Source: Lewinellaceae bacterium (lineage in GTDB: Bacteria > Bacteroidota > Bacteroidia > Chitinophagales > Saprospiraceae). From it: a stretch of 64,000 bases of DNA. The notes beneath the pieces are model-generated. The model saw only the letters and a program-made list of their open reading frames with translations. It was not told the DNA's origin and ran no database searches. The stretch spans positions 17,115 through 81,114 of the forward strand of contig JACJXV010000014.1 of the NCBI GenBank assembly GCA_020636445.1. The letters run 5' to 3'. Positions 51,974 through 61,508 of this stretch are shown in pieces (position 1 is the first letter of the stretch; each line of letters starts with the position of its first letter). The translations under genes and the position numbers were made by a program.

Positions 51974-54900
51974 CTAATAATTCAGGACCGGTGCCAGCCA
52001 GCGTTCCGCATCATCGATCGCCATTTTTTTGCGGGCGGCGTAATCCTCCACCTGGTCGCGGGTAATTTGGCCCAAGCCAAAATAGGTCGACTCGGGATGG
52101 GAAAAATACCAGCCACTCACCGAGGCGGCCGGATACATCGCATAGCTTTCCGTTAGGGTAATGCCAATTTGATTCTCGACGGCCAGGAGCTGCCAGAGCG
52201 TTTGTTTTTCCGTATGTTCCGGGCAAGCCGGATAACCCGGTGCGGGCCGGATGCCTTGATACGATTCGGCAATTAATGCTTCGTTCGGAAGCGCCTCATC
52301 AGGTGCATAACCCCAAAATTCGCGGCGCACCCGTTCATGCATGCGCTCGGCCAGGGCTTCCGCAAGGCGGTCAGCCAGGGCTTTGAGCATAATGGCCTGG
52401 TAGTCGTCGTGCGCTGCTTCAAACTTAGCTACCCAGGGCTCGATGCCAATACCCGCCGTCACCGCAAAGGCACCGATGTAATCCGCAGCAGTCCCTTCAG
52501 GGGCGATAAAGTCGGCCAAAGAGCGATTGGGCTTACCAGCCGCTTTCTGGACCTGCTGCCGCAGGTGGTGAAGCTCAGCTAGCGCTTGCTTACGGGAATC
52601 ATCCGTAAATACCCGGATGGAGTCATCCTGATGGCTATTTGCCGGGAAAAAGCCAATGACAGCCCTGGCCTGAAGCCAGCCTTCCTGGATAATCCGACCT
52701 AGCATCTCCTGCGCATCAGCCAGGAGCTTACGCGCTTCGGCACCAACTACAGGGTCCTCCAGGATAGCCGGGTATTTACCACTCAATTGCCAACTACTGA
52801 AGAAAGGCGTCCAGTCGATATAGGCTGCCAGTTCAGCCAGCGAATAATCTGTAAATGCCCGGGTACCGAGGAAAGTGGGTTTCGGCGGGGTATATTCCGC
52901 CCAGTTTCCCTGCCATTTGTTCTTACGGGCATCAGCCAGCGAAAGGAATCGCTTCCCGGTCGTCCGTCCGGCCCGTTGTACCCGCAGGCGCTCATATTCG
53001 TCCGTCACTTCCTGGAGGTATTGCTTGCGGGCCTCCGTATCTTCACTGAGTAATGCACTGGCAACACCCACTGCCCGGGAAGCATCCAGGACATGTACAA
53101 CAGGGTTCCCATACTGAGGTTCTATCTTTACGGCGGTGTGGGTCTTGGAGGTAGTTGCCCCACCAATCAGCAAGGGCATGGTGAATCCCTGGCGTTGCAT
53201 TTCCTTAGCCACATGGACCATTTCATCCAGCGAGGGTGTAATGAGTCCTGACAAGCCAATAATATCTACCTGATGAGCCCGGGCTTCTTGCAGAATTTTA
53301 TCGGTAGGCACCATTACCCCTAAATCGATAATCTCATAATTATTACAAGCGAGTACTACGCCAACAATGTTTTTGCCAATATCATGCACATCCCCTTTGA
53401 CGGTGGCCAGTAGGATTTTCCCCTTGGCAGAAGATGCCCCGTCCGCTTTTCCGGCTTCAATAAAGGGCGTCAAATAAGCGACCGCCTTCTTCATGACACG
53501 AGCACTTTTCACGACCTGAGGCAGAAACATTTTCCCAGCGCCAAACAGGTCCCCTACATGGTTCATGCCATCCATCAAAGGGCCCTCGATCACGGCCAGC
53601 GGACTGGGATACTGAAGCCGGGCTTCTTCCACATCCTCCTCAATAAAATCGGTTATGCCTTTGACCAAAGCGTGTTCGAGGCGCTGCTTGACGGGAGTCT
53701 CCCGCCAGCTGAGATCCCGCTGTATCGCACGCCCTCCCTCACCTTTTAGTTGTTCGGCTATCTCAGTCAGGCGTTCCGTAGCATCTTCCCTGCGGTTGAA
53801 CAATACATCTTCAACCCGGGTGAGCAACTCAGCCGGGATATTCTCGTACACCTCAATCATACCGGCATTGACGATCCCCATATCCATCCCCGCCTGGATT
53901 GCGTGGTACAGAAAGGCAGCATGCATAGCTTCGCGCACCGTGTTGTTGCCGCGGTAAGAAAAAGAAATATTGCTAACTCCACCACTAATTTTAGCCCCCG
54001 GGCAAAGCGCTTTGATCTGCCGGGTAGCTTCGATGAAGTTCACCGCATAGTTATTGTGCTCCTCAATACCCGTGGCAACTGCAAAAATATTGGGATCAAA
54101 GATGATATCCTGTGGCCGGAATCCAACCTGCTCCGTAAGGATGCGGTAAGCACGCTGGCAGATTTCCACTTTGCGTTCAGTCGTATCGGCCTGCCCTGCT
54201 TCATCGAAAGCCATCACGACGGCAGCAGCACCATAGCGACGCACCAGATGCGCCTGCCGAATGAATTCGGCCTCGCCCTCTTTCATCGAGATGGAGTTAA
54301 CAATGCATTTTCCCTGCACACAGCGCAAGCCGGCCTCAATAACGCTGAACTTGGACGAATCGATCATGATGGGAAGGCGGGCTATTTCCGGTTCCGCCAT
54401 AACCAGATGCAGAAAAGTCTGCATGGCTTCTTCGGAATCCAACAACCCTTCATCCATATTGACATCGATGATCTGCGCCCCACCCTCAACTTGTTGTTGG
54501 GCCACCACCAGGGCTTCCGCATATTGCCCCTCCCGGATGAGGCGGGCAAACTGCCGCGACCCCGTAACATTCGTCCGTTCCCCAATATTGACAAAGTTAG
54601 TTTCCGGGCGGATAATAAGGGGTTCAAGCCCGCTGAGCATGGCATAAGGGGAAGCCTGAGGCACCTTGCGTGGAGGCAAACCACGTACCGCCTCGGCCAT
54701 TGCCCGAATATGGTCGGGAGTTGTTCCACAACACCCCCCAATCAGGTTGACCAGCCCGCTGGAAGCAAACTCACGGATGTATTCCCGCATTTCTCCAGCT
54801 CCCTGGTCGTACTGGCCAAATTCATTAGGCAAGCCGGCATTGGGGTACGCCGAAACGAAGCAATCTGCCATCTCGGACAACACCTCCAGGTGAGGGCGCA

Positions 54901-55651
54901 TTTCTTTGGCACCCAAGGCACAGTTGAATCCTACGCTGAGCAGTGGAATATGGCAAACCGAAATCCAAAAGGCTTCGGCGGTTTGTCCGGAAAGGGTACG
55001 CCCACTGGCATCGGTAATCGTCCCTGACACCATGATCGGGATTTGCAGCCCGCGTTCCTGAAGCAATTCGTCAATGGCAAAAAGGGCCGCTTTCGCATTG
55101 AGCGTATCAAAAATGGTCTCTACCAGCAGGATATCCGCCCCGCCGTCCAGCAGGCCTTCTGCTTGTTCGCGATAGATAATCCGTAAATCCTCAAAAGAAA
55201 CCGCTCGATAACCGGGGTTATTGACGTCCGGAGAGAGCGAAGCCGTTTTATTAGTCGGCCCCAGAGCCCCGGCAACAAAGCGGGGTCGATCGGGCGTACG
55301 AGCCGTGTAAGCATCCGCTTCCATTCGGGCAATGCGCGCCGATTCGAAGTTGATTTCATAGGCCAACGCCGCCATATCGTAATCCGCCTGGGATATAGCG
55401 TTGGCATTGAAGGTATTGGTTTCAATAATATCGGCACCCGCTTCCAGGTAAGCGCGGTGTATCTCGCCAATAATCTGTGGTTGGGTAAGGGAGAGTAAAT
55501 CGTTATTTCCCTTCAGGTCGCGGTGGAAATCGGCAAACCGGACACCACGATAATCCGCTTCCGTAAGTCGGTAACGCTGAATCATCGTACCCATCGCACC
55601 ATCAATGACCAAAATGCGACGCTGTAATAGCTCTTCAATAGTTGTTTTCAT
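51974..55651 (-). CDS. metH: Cobalamin-dependent methionine synthase
   Basis: A 1225-residue four-module enzyme that moves the methyl group from methyltetrahydrofolate through cobalamin to homocysteine. The order is homocysteine-binding (GAMGTMIQRY, GFNCALGAKEM, GGCCGTTPDH), folate-binding (FVNIGERTNVTGS, MIDSSKF), cobalamin cap and binding (VKGDVHDIGKNI, with the base-off His) and the C-terminal activation domain (AMYPAASVSGWYF). The length is as usual. Its start lies 60 bases from the foldback element at 55712, and no cobalamin riboswitch is recognisable upstream. Confidence 0.98.
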   Translation of the reverse strand: MKTTIEELLQRRILVIDGAMGTMIQRYRLTEADYRGVRFADFHRDLKGNNDLLSLTQPQIIGEIHRAYLEAGADIIETNTFNANAISQADYDMAALAYEINFESARIARMEADAYTARTPDRPRFVAGALGPTNKTASLSPDVNNPGYRAVSFEDLRIIYREQAEGLLDGGADILLVETIFDTLNAKAALFAIDELLQERGLQIPIMVSGTITDASGRTLSGQTAEAFWISVCHIPLLSVGFNCALGAKEMRPHLEVLSEMADCFVSAYPNAGLPNEFGQYDQGAGEMREYIREFASSGLVNLIGGCCGTTPDHIRAMAEAVRGLPPRKVPQASPYAMLSGLEPLIIRPETNFVNIGERTNVTGSRQFARLIREGQYAEALVVAQQQVEGGAQIIDVNMDEGLLDSEEAMQTFLHLVMAEPEIARLPIMIDSSKFSVIEAGLRCVQGKCIVNSISMKEGEAEFIRQAHLVRRYGAAAVVMAFDEAGQADTTERKVEICQRAYRILTEQVGFRPQDIIFDPNIFAVATGIEEHNNYAVNFIEATRQIKALCPGAKISGGVSNISFSYRGNNTVREAMHAAFLYHAIQAGMDMGIVNAGMIEVYENIPAELLTRVEDVLFNRREDATERLTEIAEQLKGEGGRAIQRDLSWRETPVKQRLEHALVKGITDFIEEDVEEARLQYPSPLAVIEGPLMDGMNHVGDLFGAGKMFLPQVVKSARVMKKAVAYLTPFIEAGKADGASSAKGKILLATVKGDVHDIGKNIVGVVLACNNYEIIDLGVMVPTDKILQEARAHQVDIIGLSGLITPSLDEMVHVAKEMQRQGFTMPLLIGGATTSKTHTAVKIEPQYGNPVVHVLDASRAVGVASALLSEDTEARKQYLQEVTDEYERLRVQRAGRTTGKRFLSLADARKNKWQGNWAEYTPPKPTFLGTRAFTDYSLAELAAYIDWTPFFSSWQLSGKYPAILEDPVVGAEARKLLADAQEMLGRIIQEGWLQARAVIGFFPANSHQDDSIRVFTDDSRKQALAELHHLRQQVQKAAGKPNRSLADFIAPEGTAADYIGAFAVTAGIGIEPWVAKFEAAHDDYQAIMLKALADRLAEALAERMHERVRREFWGYAPDEALPNEALIAESYQGIRPAPGYPACPEHTEKQTLWQLLAVENQIGITLTESYAMYPAASVSGWYFSHPESTYFGLGQITRDQVEDYAARKKMAIDDAERWLAPVLNY

Positions 55652-55711
55652 GCCAACGGTTTAGCTCCGGGTATAATACGACCCAGGAAGCCAATTTGTT
55701 TAGGTTTCTTT

Positions 55712-55871
55712 GAGCGTATTTGGGATTTGCTTTGAAGACGAAAATGGTCAGGATTGGGTTCTCACAAAGCCATTTTTGAGGTTCGTAGCAGCGCTACGGA
55801 GCGAGAAAAGGCTGCCGTGAGGTTCAAATCATGGCCATTTGCAGGCCAAAGGGTAAATCCCAAACACGCTC
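55712..55871. mobile_element. 160-bp foldback (MITE-like) element
   Basis: Terminal arms GAGCGTATTTGGGATTT and AAATCCCAAACACGCTC are 17 bases each, complementary with one mismatch. Inner partial arms (55740-55760 and 55824-55840) and a central CGTAGC-AGC-GCTACG hairpin give a long imperfect fold. No transposase is encoded. It lies 60 bases upstream of the metH start, on the side where its promoter should be, so it might affect metH expression. Confidence 0.7.
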
Positions 55872-56211
55872 TTAAGTACAGTTGCGCCGCAAAGGTAGCC
55901 AAATCCAAGCGCTTAATGCACCCCAAAGCGGCAAGCACGCCAAACCTGGAATTTTTCTAAATAATGGGGAAGTATTGGATAGCTTGTAAAAATTATCGAT
56001 CTTTCGCAAAGCAATGCGAGCTTTGCATCCATTGCGCTCCTTCCAAATAGAGTTTTTCGGGCTATTTACCTACCTTTTTGGTGACTTCATCTCACTGACA
56101 ATTCCTTTCTCAATGGTTTTGTCATTGGTTTCGTCCCCCCGTATGGTTACCATTTTTTCTGCAAGAACATCGTAAACAAACAAAAACAGGTCCCATAACA
56201 TTTCATTCACC

Positions 56212-57546
56212 ATGAAAAAGGTAACGCTACTAGTCTTTGTCGCCCTGACAGCGGTCATGTGCACCGTTGATCAATTAGATAATCCGCTCGACAATCAGTT
56301 AATTGCTCTCCTGCAGCGCATTTCACCCGACGGTACCCTGAGCCACTTTGTTTTGCCGAATTCCACTGATCTGGAGGCAATTCCACAGGGGCCACAGAAC
56401 GCTCTTTCTCCTGCTAAGATAAAGTTGGGGAAAATGCTCTTCTACGAAACAGGGTTGGCCCGCAAAGCCAGGCAAGCCAGCGGTATAGGTACTTTTTCGT
56501 GCTCCACCTGCCATGTACCTGCTTCAGGGTTTATGCCTGGTCGGGTGCAAGGTATTGCCGATGGCGGGCAAGGGTTTGGGCAAAAAGGAGAAAGCCGGGG
56601 AAAACTGTCGGCCTACGCCGAAACAGAAATTGACGTGCAGGGCGCACGCCCCCTCAGTTTATTAAATGTAGCTTATGTTACCAATACCACCTGGAGTGGC
56701 AAATTTGGTGCTTTTCATAAAAATGCCGGTACTGAAAACCTTTGGGGGAAAGATCCAACTACCGCAGTCAACAAGCTAGGCCTGGATGGCCTTGAAGCGC
56801 AAAACATTGAAGGGTTGCGCATTCACCGGTTTGTGGTTGACAAATATGTATTGGATACACTAGGGTATCGCAGCATGTTCGACGAAGCCTTTGGTGATTG
56901 GGATGTGGCCGAGCGCTATTCCGAGTTAGCAACGAGTTTTGCGATTTCTGCTTACCTCCGAACCTTACTTCCTACCGAAGCGCCTTACCAGCGGTGGTTG
57001 CGCGGCGACGAACTTGCCCTGAATGAACAGGAAAAGCGGGGCGCCATTTTGTTCTACAGTAAGGCCGGCTGCTATCGCTGTCATCAGGGTGCAGCCCTCA
57101 GCTCCAACGAGTTTTATGCGCTGGGAGTAGGGGACCTCTATCAAACGGGGCAAGCTTTTGCTACCGGACCGAATGATATCCGCAACCGGGGACGGGGTGG
57201 CTATACCCTGAAATATGAAGACATGTGCAAATTTAAAGTCCCACAAATCTACAATATGGCGGATTCACCCTTCTATTTCCATGGAAGCAGCAAGCGGTCC
57301 CTGCGCGAGGTAGTAGAATATTTTAATAATGCGGTTCCCGAGAACCCCAATGCTCCCGAGGAGAATATTTCCCCACTTTTCCACCCGCTTAATTTGACCC
57401 CTGGGGAAATAACTGACCTGACGGCTTTCCTGAGCAATGGCCTCCGCGATCCTAACCTTCGCCGGTATGTGCCCGAACGGGTGCTCTCCGGTAATTGTTT
57501 CCCAAACAACGACCCCCTCGCCAAAAAGGACATGGGGTGTAATTGA
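56212..57546 (+). CDS. Di-haem cytochrome c peroxidase (MauG family)
   Basis: A 444-residue exported protein with an N-terminal signal peptide (about 1-17). Two CxxCH haem-c sites are present: CSTCH near residue 100 and CYRCH near residue 285. The surrounding order (ARKARQASGIGTFSCSTCH, then GAILFYSKAGCYRCH) matches bacterial peroxidases and MauG-like enzymes. It reduces peroxide or oxidises a partner protein in the periplasm. It is alone, between the foldback element and repeat region F. Confidence 0.93.
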   Translation: MKKVTLLVFVALTAVMCTVDQLDNPLDNQLIALLQRISPDGTLSHFVLPNSTDLEAIPQGPQNALSPAKIKLGKMLFYETGLARKARQASGIGTFSCSTCHVPASGFMPGRVQGIADGGQGFGQKGESRGKLSAYAETEIDVQGARPLSLLNVAYVTNTTWSGKFGAFHKNAGTENLWGKDPTTAVNKLGLDGLEAQNIEGLRIHRFVVDKYVLDTLGYRSMFDEAFGDWDVAERYSELATSFAISAYLRTLLPTEAPYQRWLRGDELALNEQEKRGAILFYSKAGCYRCHQGAALSSNEFYALGVGDLYQTGQAFATGPNDIRNRGRGGYTLKYEDMCKFKVPQIYNMADSPFYFHGSSKRSLREVVEYFNNAVPENPNAPEENISPLFHPLNLTPGEITDLTAFLSNGLRDPNLRRYVPERVLSGNCFPNNDPLAKKDMGCN

Positions 57547-57800
57547 GCAGTGGGCAGTGAGCAGTGAGCAGTGGGCAGAAAAATAAACCCCATAAACCGA
57601 ACTTGCCCGTAGGGGTGAGCGATAGCGAACAGCATAAACCTGTTGTCAGTGCGTTAGCGTATTGGCTGTTGGCGTATTGGCTTCACGTTGGCTTCCACTA
57701 AATAAACTTTATAAACCGAGCGAGCGATAGCGAACGGCATAAACCGGGCGAAGCGGTATAAACCAAGCGAACGCAGTGAGCGGCAGTGAGCTATCCGGCC
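57547..57800. repeat. Intergenic mosaic repeat region F
   Basis: This starts with repeated GAGCAGTGAGCAGTGGGCAG words immediately after the stop, then ATAAACC units with GAGCGATAGCGAAC and GAGCGAGCGATAGCGAACGG blocks, and words such as GCGTATTGGCTGTTGGCGTATT. Bases 57688-57737 are the exact reverse complement of 40148-40197. Confidence 0.8.
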
Positions 57801-57986
57801 TCCCATGGAAAGAAAATCCCACCCCTTCTCTGCGGAAAGTCAACAAACCCACACAACTTCTTCCCGAGCCAAATTCCTGATAGCGAAGCATTTGCCAGCA
57901 AAGCCCACCCTGCCCTATTCTCCAATAAATGAATGTATTTCAATGTGTTGCGATAAAAAGAAGTGGTAAAATTTGCAGCAAGCCCC

Positions 57987-57994
57987 TATATTTG
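57987..57994 (+). promoter_or_regulatory. Probable -7 element of cysC
   Basis: TATATTTG is a perfect TAnnTTTG. It lies 25 bases before GTG 58019, so transcription would start at about 58000. That supports the GTG start, since the ATG at 57929 would lie upstream of the transcript. Confidence 0.6.
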
Positions 57995-58018
57995 CCCCAC
58001 GCAATAAAAATCTATTTC

Positions 58019-58615
58019 GTGGCCGAACACATTCATCCCATTTTTGATCAGCTGGTGCAGCGCAGTGAGCGCGAAGCTCGCCTGCAGCAACGCAGCAAGG
58101 TATTGTGGCTGACCGGCTTGTCGGGATCTGGTAAAAGTACCATCGCCCGTCATCTCGAGCGGCGGCTATTCGAAGCGGGATTCTTTGCACAGGTACTGGA
58201 TGGGGATAATATCCGCAGTGGCATCAACAGCAACCTGGGCTTTAGCGAAAGTGACCGCACCGAAAATATCCGGCGGATTGCCGAAGTCTCCAGGCTGTTT
58301 CTATACAGCGGCGTCATCTGCATCAATTCCTTTATCAGCCCTACCCGGGCGATTCGGGATCTGGCACTGCAGATTATTGGCCCTGCTGATTTTCTCGAAA
58401 TCTATATCAATGCCCCCCTCGACGTGTGTGAGCAACGCGACGTAAAAGGGCTTTACGCCAAGGCTCGCCAGGGGCTTATTCCCGGTTTTACCGGCATCGA
58501 CCAGGCCTACGAAGCTCCCCTTGCGCCTGCGCTTGAGATCAATACCGCCCACCTCAGTATTGACGAAGCTGTTGAGGTGCTGTACACCTTTTTGTTATCC
58601 CAAATCCGCATTTGA
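58019..58615 (+). CDS. cysC: Adenylylsulfate kinase
   Basis: A 198-residue enzyme that phosphorylates APS to PAPS. The P-loop is GLSGSGKST, followed by the LDGDNIRSGINSNLGFS substrate loop, and DVCEQRDVKGLYAKARQG that binds APS. The GTG start is preferred, giving the usual length; ATG 57929 would add 30 unrelated residues before the -7 element. It leads the cysC-cysD-cysN unit, with no cysH or sulfite reductase nearby. Confidence 0.95.
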   Translation: MAEHIHPIFDQLVQRSEREARLQQRSKVLWLTGLSGSGKSTIARHLERRLFEAGFFAQVLDGDNIRSGINSNLGFSESDRTENIRRIAEVSRLFLYSGVICINSFISPTRAIRDLALQIIGPADFLEIYINAPLDVCEQRDVKGLYAKARQGLIPGFTGIDQAYEAPLAPALEINTAHLSIDEAVEVLYTFLLSQIRI

Positions 58616-58638
58616 GCCCAAACTTGCAACAACCTCCT

Positions 58639-59550
58639 ATGGAATATTTCAACTACAATCTGAATCACCTGCGGGAACTGGAAGCGGAATCCATTTTTGT
58701 AATCCGCGAAGTAGCCGCCCAATTTCAAAATCCGGTCCTCCTGTTTTCGGGTGGCAAAGATTCCATCCTGGTTACTCACCTGGCGATGAAAGCCTTCTAT
58801 CCGGCCCGTATCCCATTCCCCTTACTGCATATCGATACCGGCCATAACTTCCCCGAAACCCTCGAATACCGCGACCGGTTGATGGAGCGCATTGGGGCTC
58901 GCCTGATCGTCGGCTCAGTACAGGAAGCCATCGACAAAGGACTGGTCGTAGAAGAAAAAGGCTTCAATGCCAGCCGGAATTTCCTGCAAACAGCCGTTCT
59001 TCTGGAATCCATCGAACAGGGTAAATTTGACGCTGCCCTGGGCGGTGCGCGCCGCGATGAAGAAAAAGCCCGTGCCAAGGAGCGGTTTTTCTCGCACCGC
59101 GATGAGTTCGGGCAATGGGACCCCAAAAATCAGCGGCCCGAATTGTGGAATTTATTCAATGGAAAGAAAAGCATCGGCGAGCACTTCCGCGTTTTCCCCA
59201 TCAGTAACTGGACAGAGCTTGATGTCTGGCAATACCTCGCTATGGAAGGTGTAGACCTCCCCAGTCTCTATTTTGCACACGAACGCGAAGTATTTGAACG
59301 TGATGGTATGCTACTGGCCGTAACGGATGTTATTCAGCGAAAACCCAATGAAGTTACGGAGCGCCGCATCGTGCGCTTCCGAACTATCGGTGATATGACC
59401 TGCACCGGCGCCGTGGCATCAACCGCCAGTACGCTCGATGAGATTATTGAAGAAGTAGCGGCCTCCCGTATTACCGAACGGGGCGGCCGGGCCGACGACC
59501 GGCGGTCAGAAACCGCCATGGAAGATCGCAAAAAGCAAGGTTATTTTTAA
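58639..59550 (+). CDS. cysD: Sulfate adenylyltransferase subunit 2
   Basis: A 303-residue PP-loop ATPase that makes APS from sulfate and ATP together with CysN. The PP-motif is LLFSGGKDSILV, followed by HIDTGHNFPET, the arginine/lysine-rich LGGARRDEEKARAKERFFS and the end TERGGRADDR. The ATG 58639 is preferred to TTG 58612. It lies 23 bases after cysC and 29 before cysN. Confidence 0.97.
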   Translation: MEYFNYNLNHLRELEAESIFVIREVAAQFQNPVLLFSGGKDSILVTHLAMKAFYPARIPFPLLHIDTGHNFPETLEYRDRLMERIGARLIVGSVQEAIDKGLVVEEKGFNASRNFLQTAVLLESIEQGKFDAALGGARRDEEKARAKERFFSHRDEFGQWDPKNQRPELWNLFNGKKSIGEHFRVFPISNWTELDVWQYLAMEGVDLPSLYFAHEREVFERDGMLLAVTDVIQRKPNEVTERRIVRFRTIGDMTCTGAVASTASTLDEIIEEVAASRITERGGRADDRRSETAMEDRKKQGYF

Positions 59551-59579
59551 GCTACCCCCAATCGCTAGATTACAGACAC

Positions 59580-60836
59580 ATGGACTATAAACAATCAGAA
59601 TTATTGCGGTTTACTACCGCCGGCAGTGTTGATGACGGAAAAAGCACCCTCATTGGTCGTTTGCTCTACGATTCCAAAGCTATCTTTGAAGATCAGCTCG
59701 AAGCGGTGCGCGTCACCAGTGAACGCCGTGGAGAAACAGAAGTAAACCTGGCATTGCTCACGGACGGACTAAAGGCGGAGCGCGAACAAGGTATCACCAT
59801 CGATGTCGCTTACCGCTATTTTGCAACGCCGCGCCGAAAATTTATTATTGCCGACACACCCGGGCATATTCAATACACCCGCAACATGGTTACCGGGGCC
59901 TCGACTGCCAATGTAGCCCTGGTGCTGGTGGATGCGCGCAAAGGTATCGTGGAACAAACCCGGCGGCATGCGTTCATCGCCTCCCTCCTGCAAATTCCCC
60001 ACCTGGTGGTGTGTATCAACAAAATGGACCTGGTCGATTACCAGGAGAGTGTCTACGAAGAAATCAAGCAGGAGTTCGAAAAATTCACTTACAAACTGGA
60101 CGTCAAAGACGTACACTTTATCCCCATCTCAGCCCTGCGCGGAGATAACATCGTGGATAAATCCACCCAAATGCCCTGGTACGGCGGGTCTACCTTGCTA
60201 TACTACCTGGAAAATGTCCATATCGGCAGCGATCAGAATTTTATCGATGCGCGTTTTCCCGTACAGTACGTGATTCGCCCCAATACGGATGAATTCCACG
60301 ACTTCCGCGGCTATGCCGGACGGGTTGCCGGCGGGGTTCTAAAAAAAGGCGATACGGTAACCCTCCTTCCCTCCGGCTTTACCACTCGTATCGCTGGCAT
60401 TCACACCTTCGATGGAGAGCTTGCCGAAGCCTACCCGCCCCTTTCTGTAACGCTAACCCTGGAAGATGAATTTGACCTGAGTCGCGGGGATATGATTGTA
60501 CGGGAACACAACCAGCCTACCGTAAGCCAGGACATCGAGGTAATGGTATGCTGGTTTAGCGAACGCCCACTCCAGGCCCAGCAAAAATACACCCTCTTCC
60601 ACACCAGCTCCGAGGCTCGTTGTGTCATTAAGGAGGTTCGCTACAAGCTGGACATTAATACCCTCCATCGCAATCAGGAGGATACCGTCATCCAGATGAA
60701 TGATATCGCCCGCCTGCTGATCCGTACAACCAAGCCCCTGTTTTTCGATAGCTATCGCCGCAATCGCAATACGGGAAGCATAATCTTAGTGGATGAAGCA
60801 ACCAATGTAACCGTAGGTGCAGGGATGATTATTTAA
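59580..60836 (+). CDS. cysN: Sulfate adenylyltransferase subunit 1
   Basis: A 418-residue GTPase subunit that drives APS formation by CysD. Signatures are GSVDDGKST (15-23), DTPGH (G3), NKMD (G4) and the EF-Tu-like domains 2 and 3. The length is at the short end for the family, without a fused CysC domain, which is separate here. The final gene of the unit. Confidence 0.97.
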   Translation: MDYKQSELLRFTTAGSVDDGKSTLIGRLLYDSKAIFEDQLEAVRVTSERRGETEVNLALLTDGLKAEREQGITIDVAYRYFATPRRKFIIADTPGHIQYTRNMVTGASTANVALVLVDARKGIVEQTRRHAFIASLLQIPHLVVCINKMDLVDYQESVYEEIKQEFEKFTYKLDVKDVHFIPISALRGDNIVDKSTQMPWYGGSTLLYYLENVHIGSDQNFIDARFPVQYVIRPNTDEFHDFRGYAGRVAGGVLKKGDTVTLLPSGFTTRIAGIHTFDGELAEAYPPLSVTLTLEDEFDLSRGDMIVREHNQPTVSQDIEVMVCWFSERPLQAQQKYTLFHTSSEARCVIKEVRYKLDINTLHRNQEDTVIQMNDIARLLIRTTKPLFFDSYRRNRNTGSIILVDEATNVTVGAGMII

Positions 60837-60878
60837 TTGGATTCGTTCGCCAATTGGCTTTAGACGTATTCGCACTAA

Positions 60879-61440
60879 AAGGCTGTCCCCAACCAGGACA
60901 GGGACGGAACCTGGCTGGAGGTTGGCATTCGGGCCAAGTATGCTATGGCCAGGAAATATGCAGCGTTGAGTCTACTGGAAGCGGCCTTCGGGGAAAAAGT
61001 GTTTTTGGAATGACCTCAAGGCTCGGGGGCTGATTATCAATCGATGAAAGATTTTGGCCATTACAATCCGAAATTTATTGCTGGCTTCAGAAGCGCTTGG
61101 AAAACCGTAGTCGCCAATCCCGAATTCAGGGGCATTTTGAAAAATATTTATTACAAACATATTCAGTGTATTACGATGCGTACTGTTTTGTGAATCAAGA
61201 TCCTGCGCTCTTGAAGGCATTGTAGAAGCAATACCTGGCCGAAATGAACAGTAGCGCGGGGATAGATAGCTACGCATTTAATTCGCATTACAATAGCTTT
61301 GCCAGTCTCGAAGAACGGAAAACCTGAACGTATATGACGCCTATACGGCTCCTGGCTTTTGGTTGCAGCGTTCCATAGATGGTACTGCTGAGCAATTGTT
61401 TGCGTTACAAGTGATGATGAGGCAAACGTTGGAGCTCGTT
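60879..61440 (+). pseudogene. Decayed gene with stops and frameshifts
   Basis: Protein-like text is split across frames. Frame A from 60879 reads DRDGTWLEVGIRAKYAMARK up to a TGA at 61011, and continues in the same frame with MKDFGHYNPKFIAGF. A frameshift near 61130 leads to FEKYLLQTYSVYYDAYCF, with a TAG at 61223 and a TGA at 61325; then NLNVYDAYTAPGFWLQRSIDG in another frame. The YDAYTAPGFW...RSIDGTA stretch recalls a group of Bacteroidota proteins. The 3-prime frame is open from 61392 into the FISUMP region, so the next gene may be its last piece. Confidence 0.75.
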
Positions 61441-61508
61441 TTACTGCCCGGGTTTCTGCTGCAGAAAAGGAAGAATATAGGACGATCATTGAGGAGCTCC
61501 TTCCCACC

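Noticed and set aside
53750..55027. 425-codon plus-strand open frame
   Set aside because: It lies antisense inside metH, whose domains and motifs are complete; the antisense frame gives a low-complexity product with no family features.
55652..56000. Cobalamin or SAM riboswitch upstream of metH
   Set aside because: No B12-box or SAM-I core is recognisable; the structure present is the foldback element instead.
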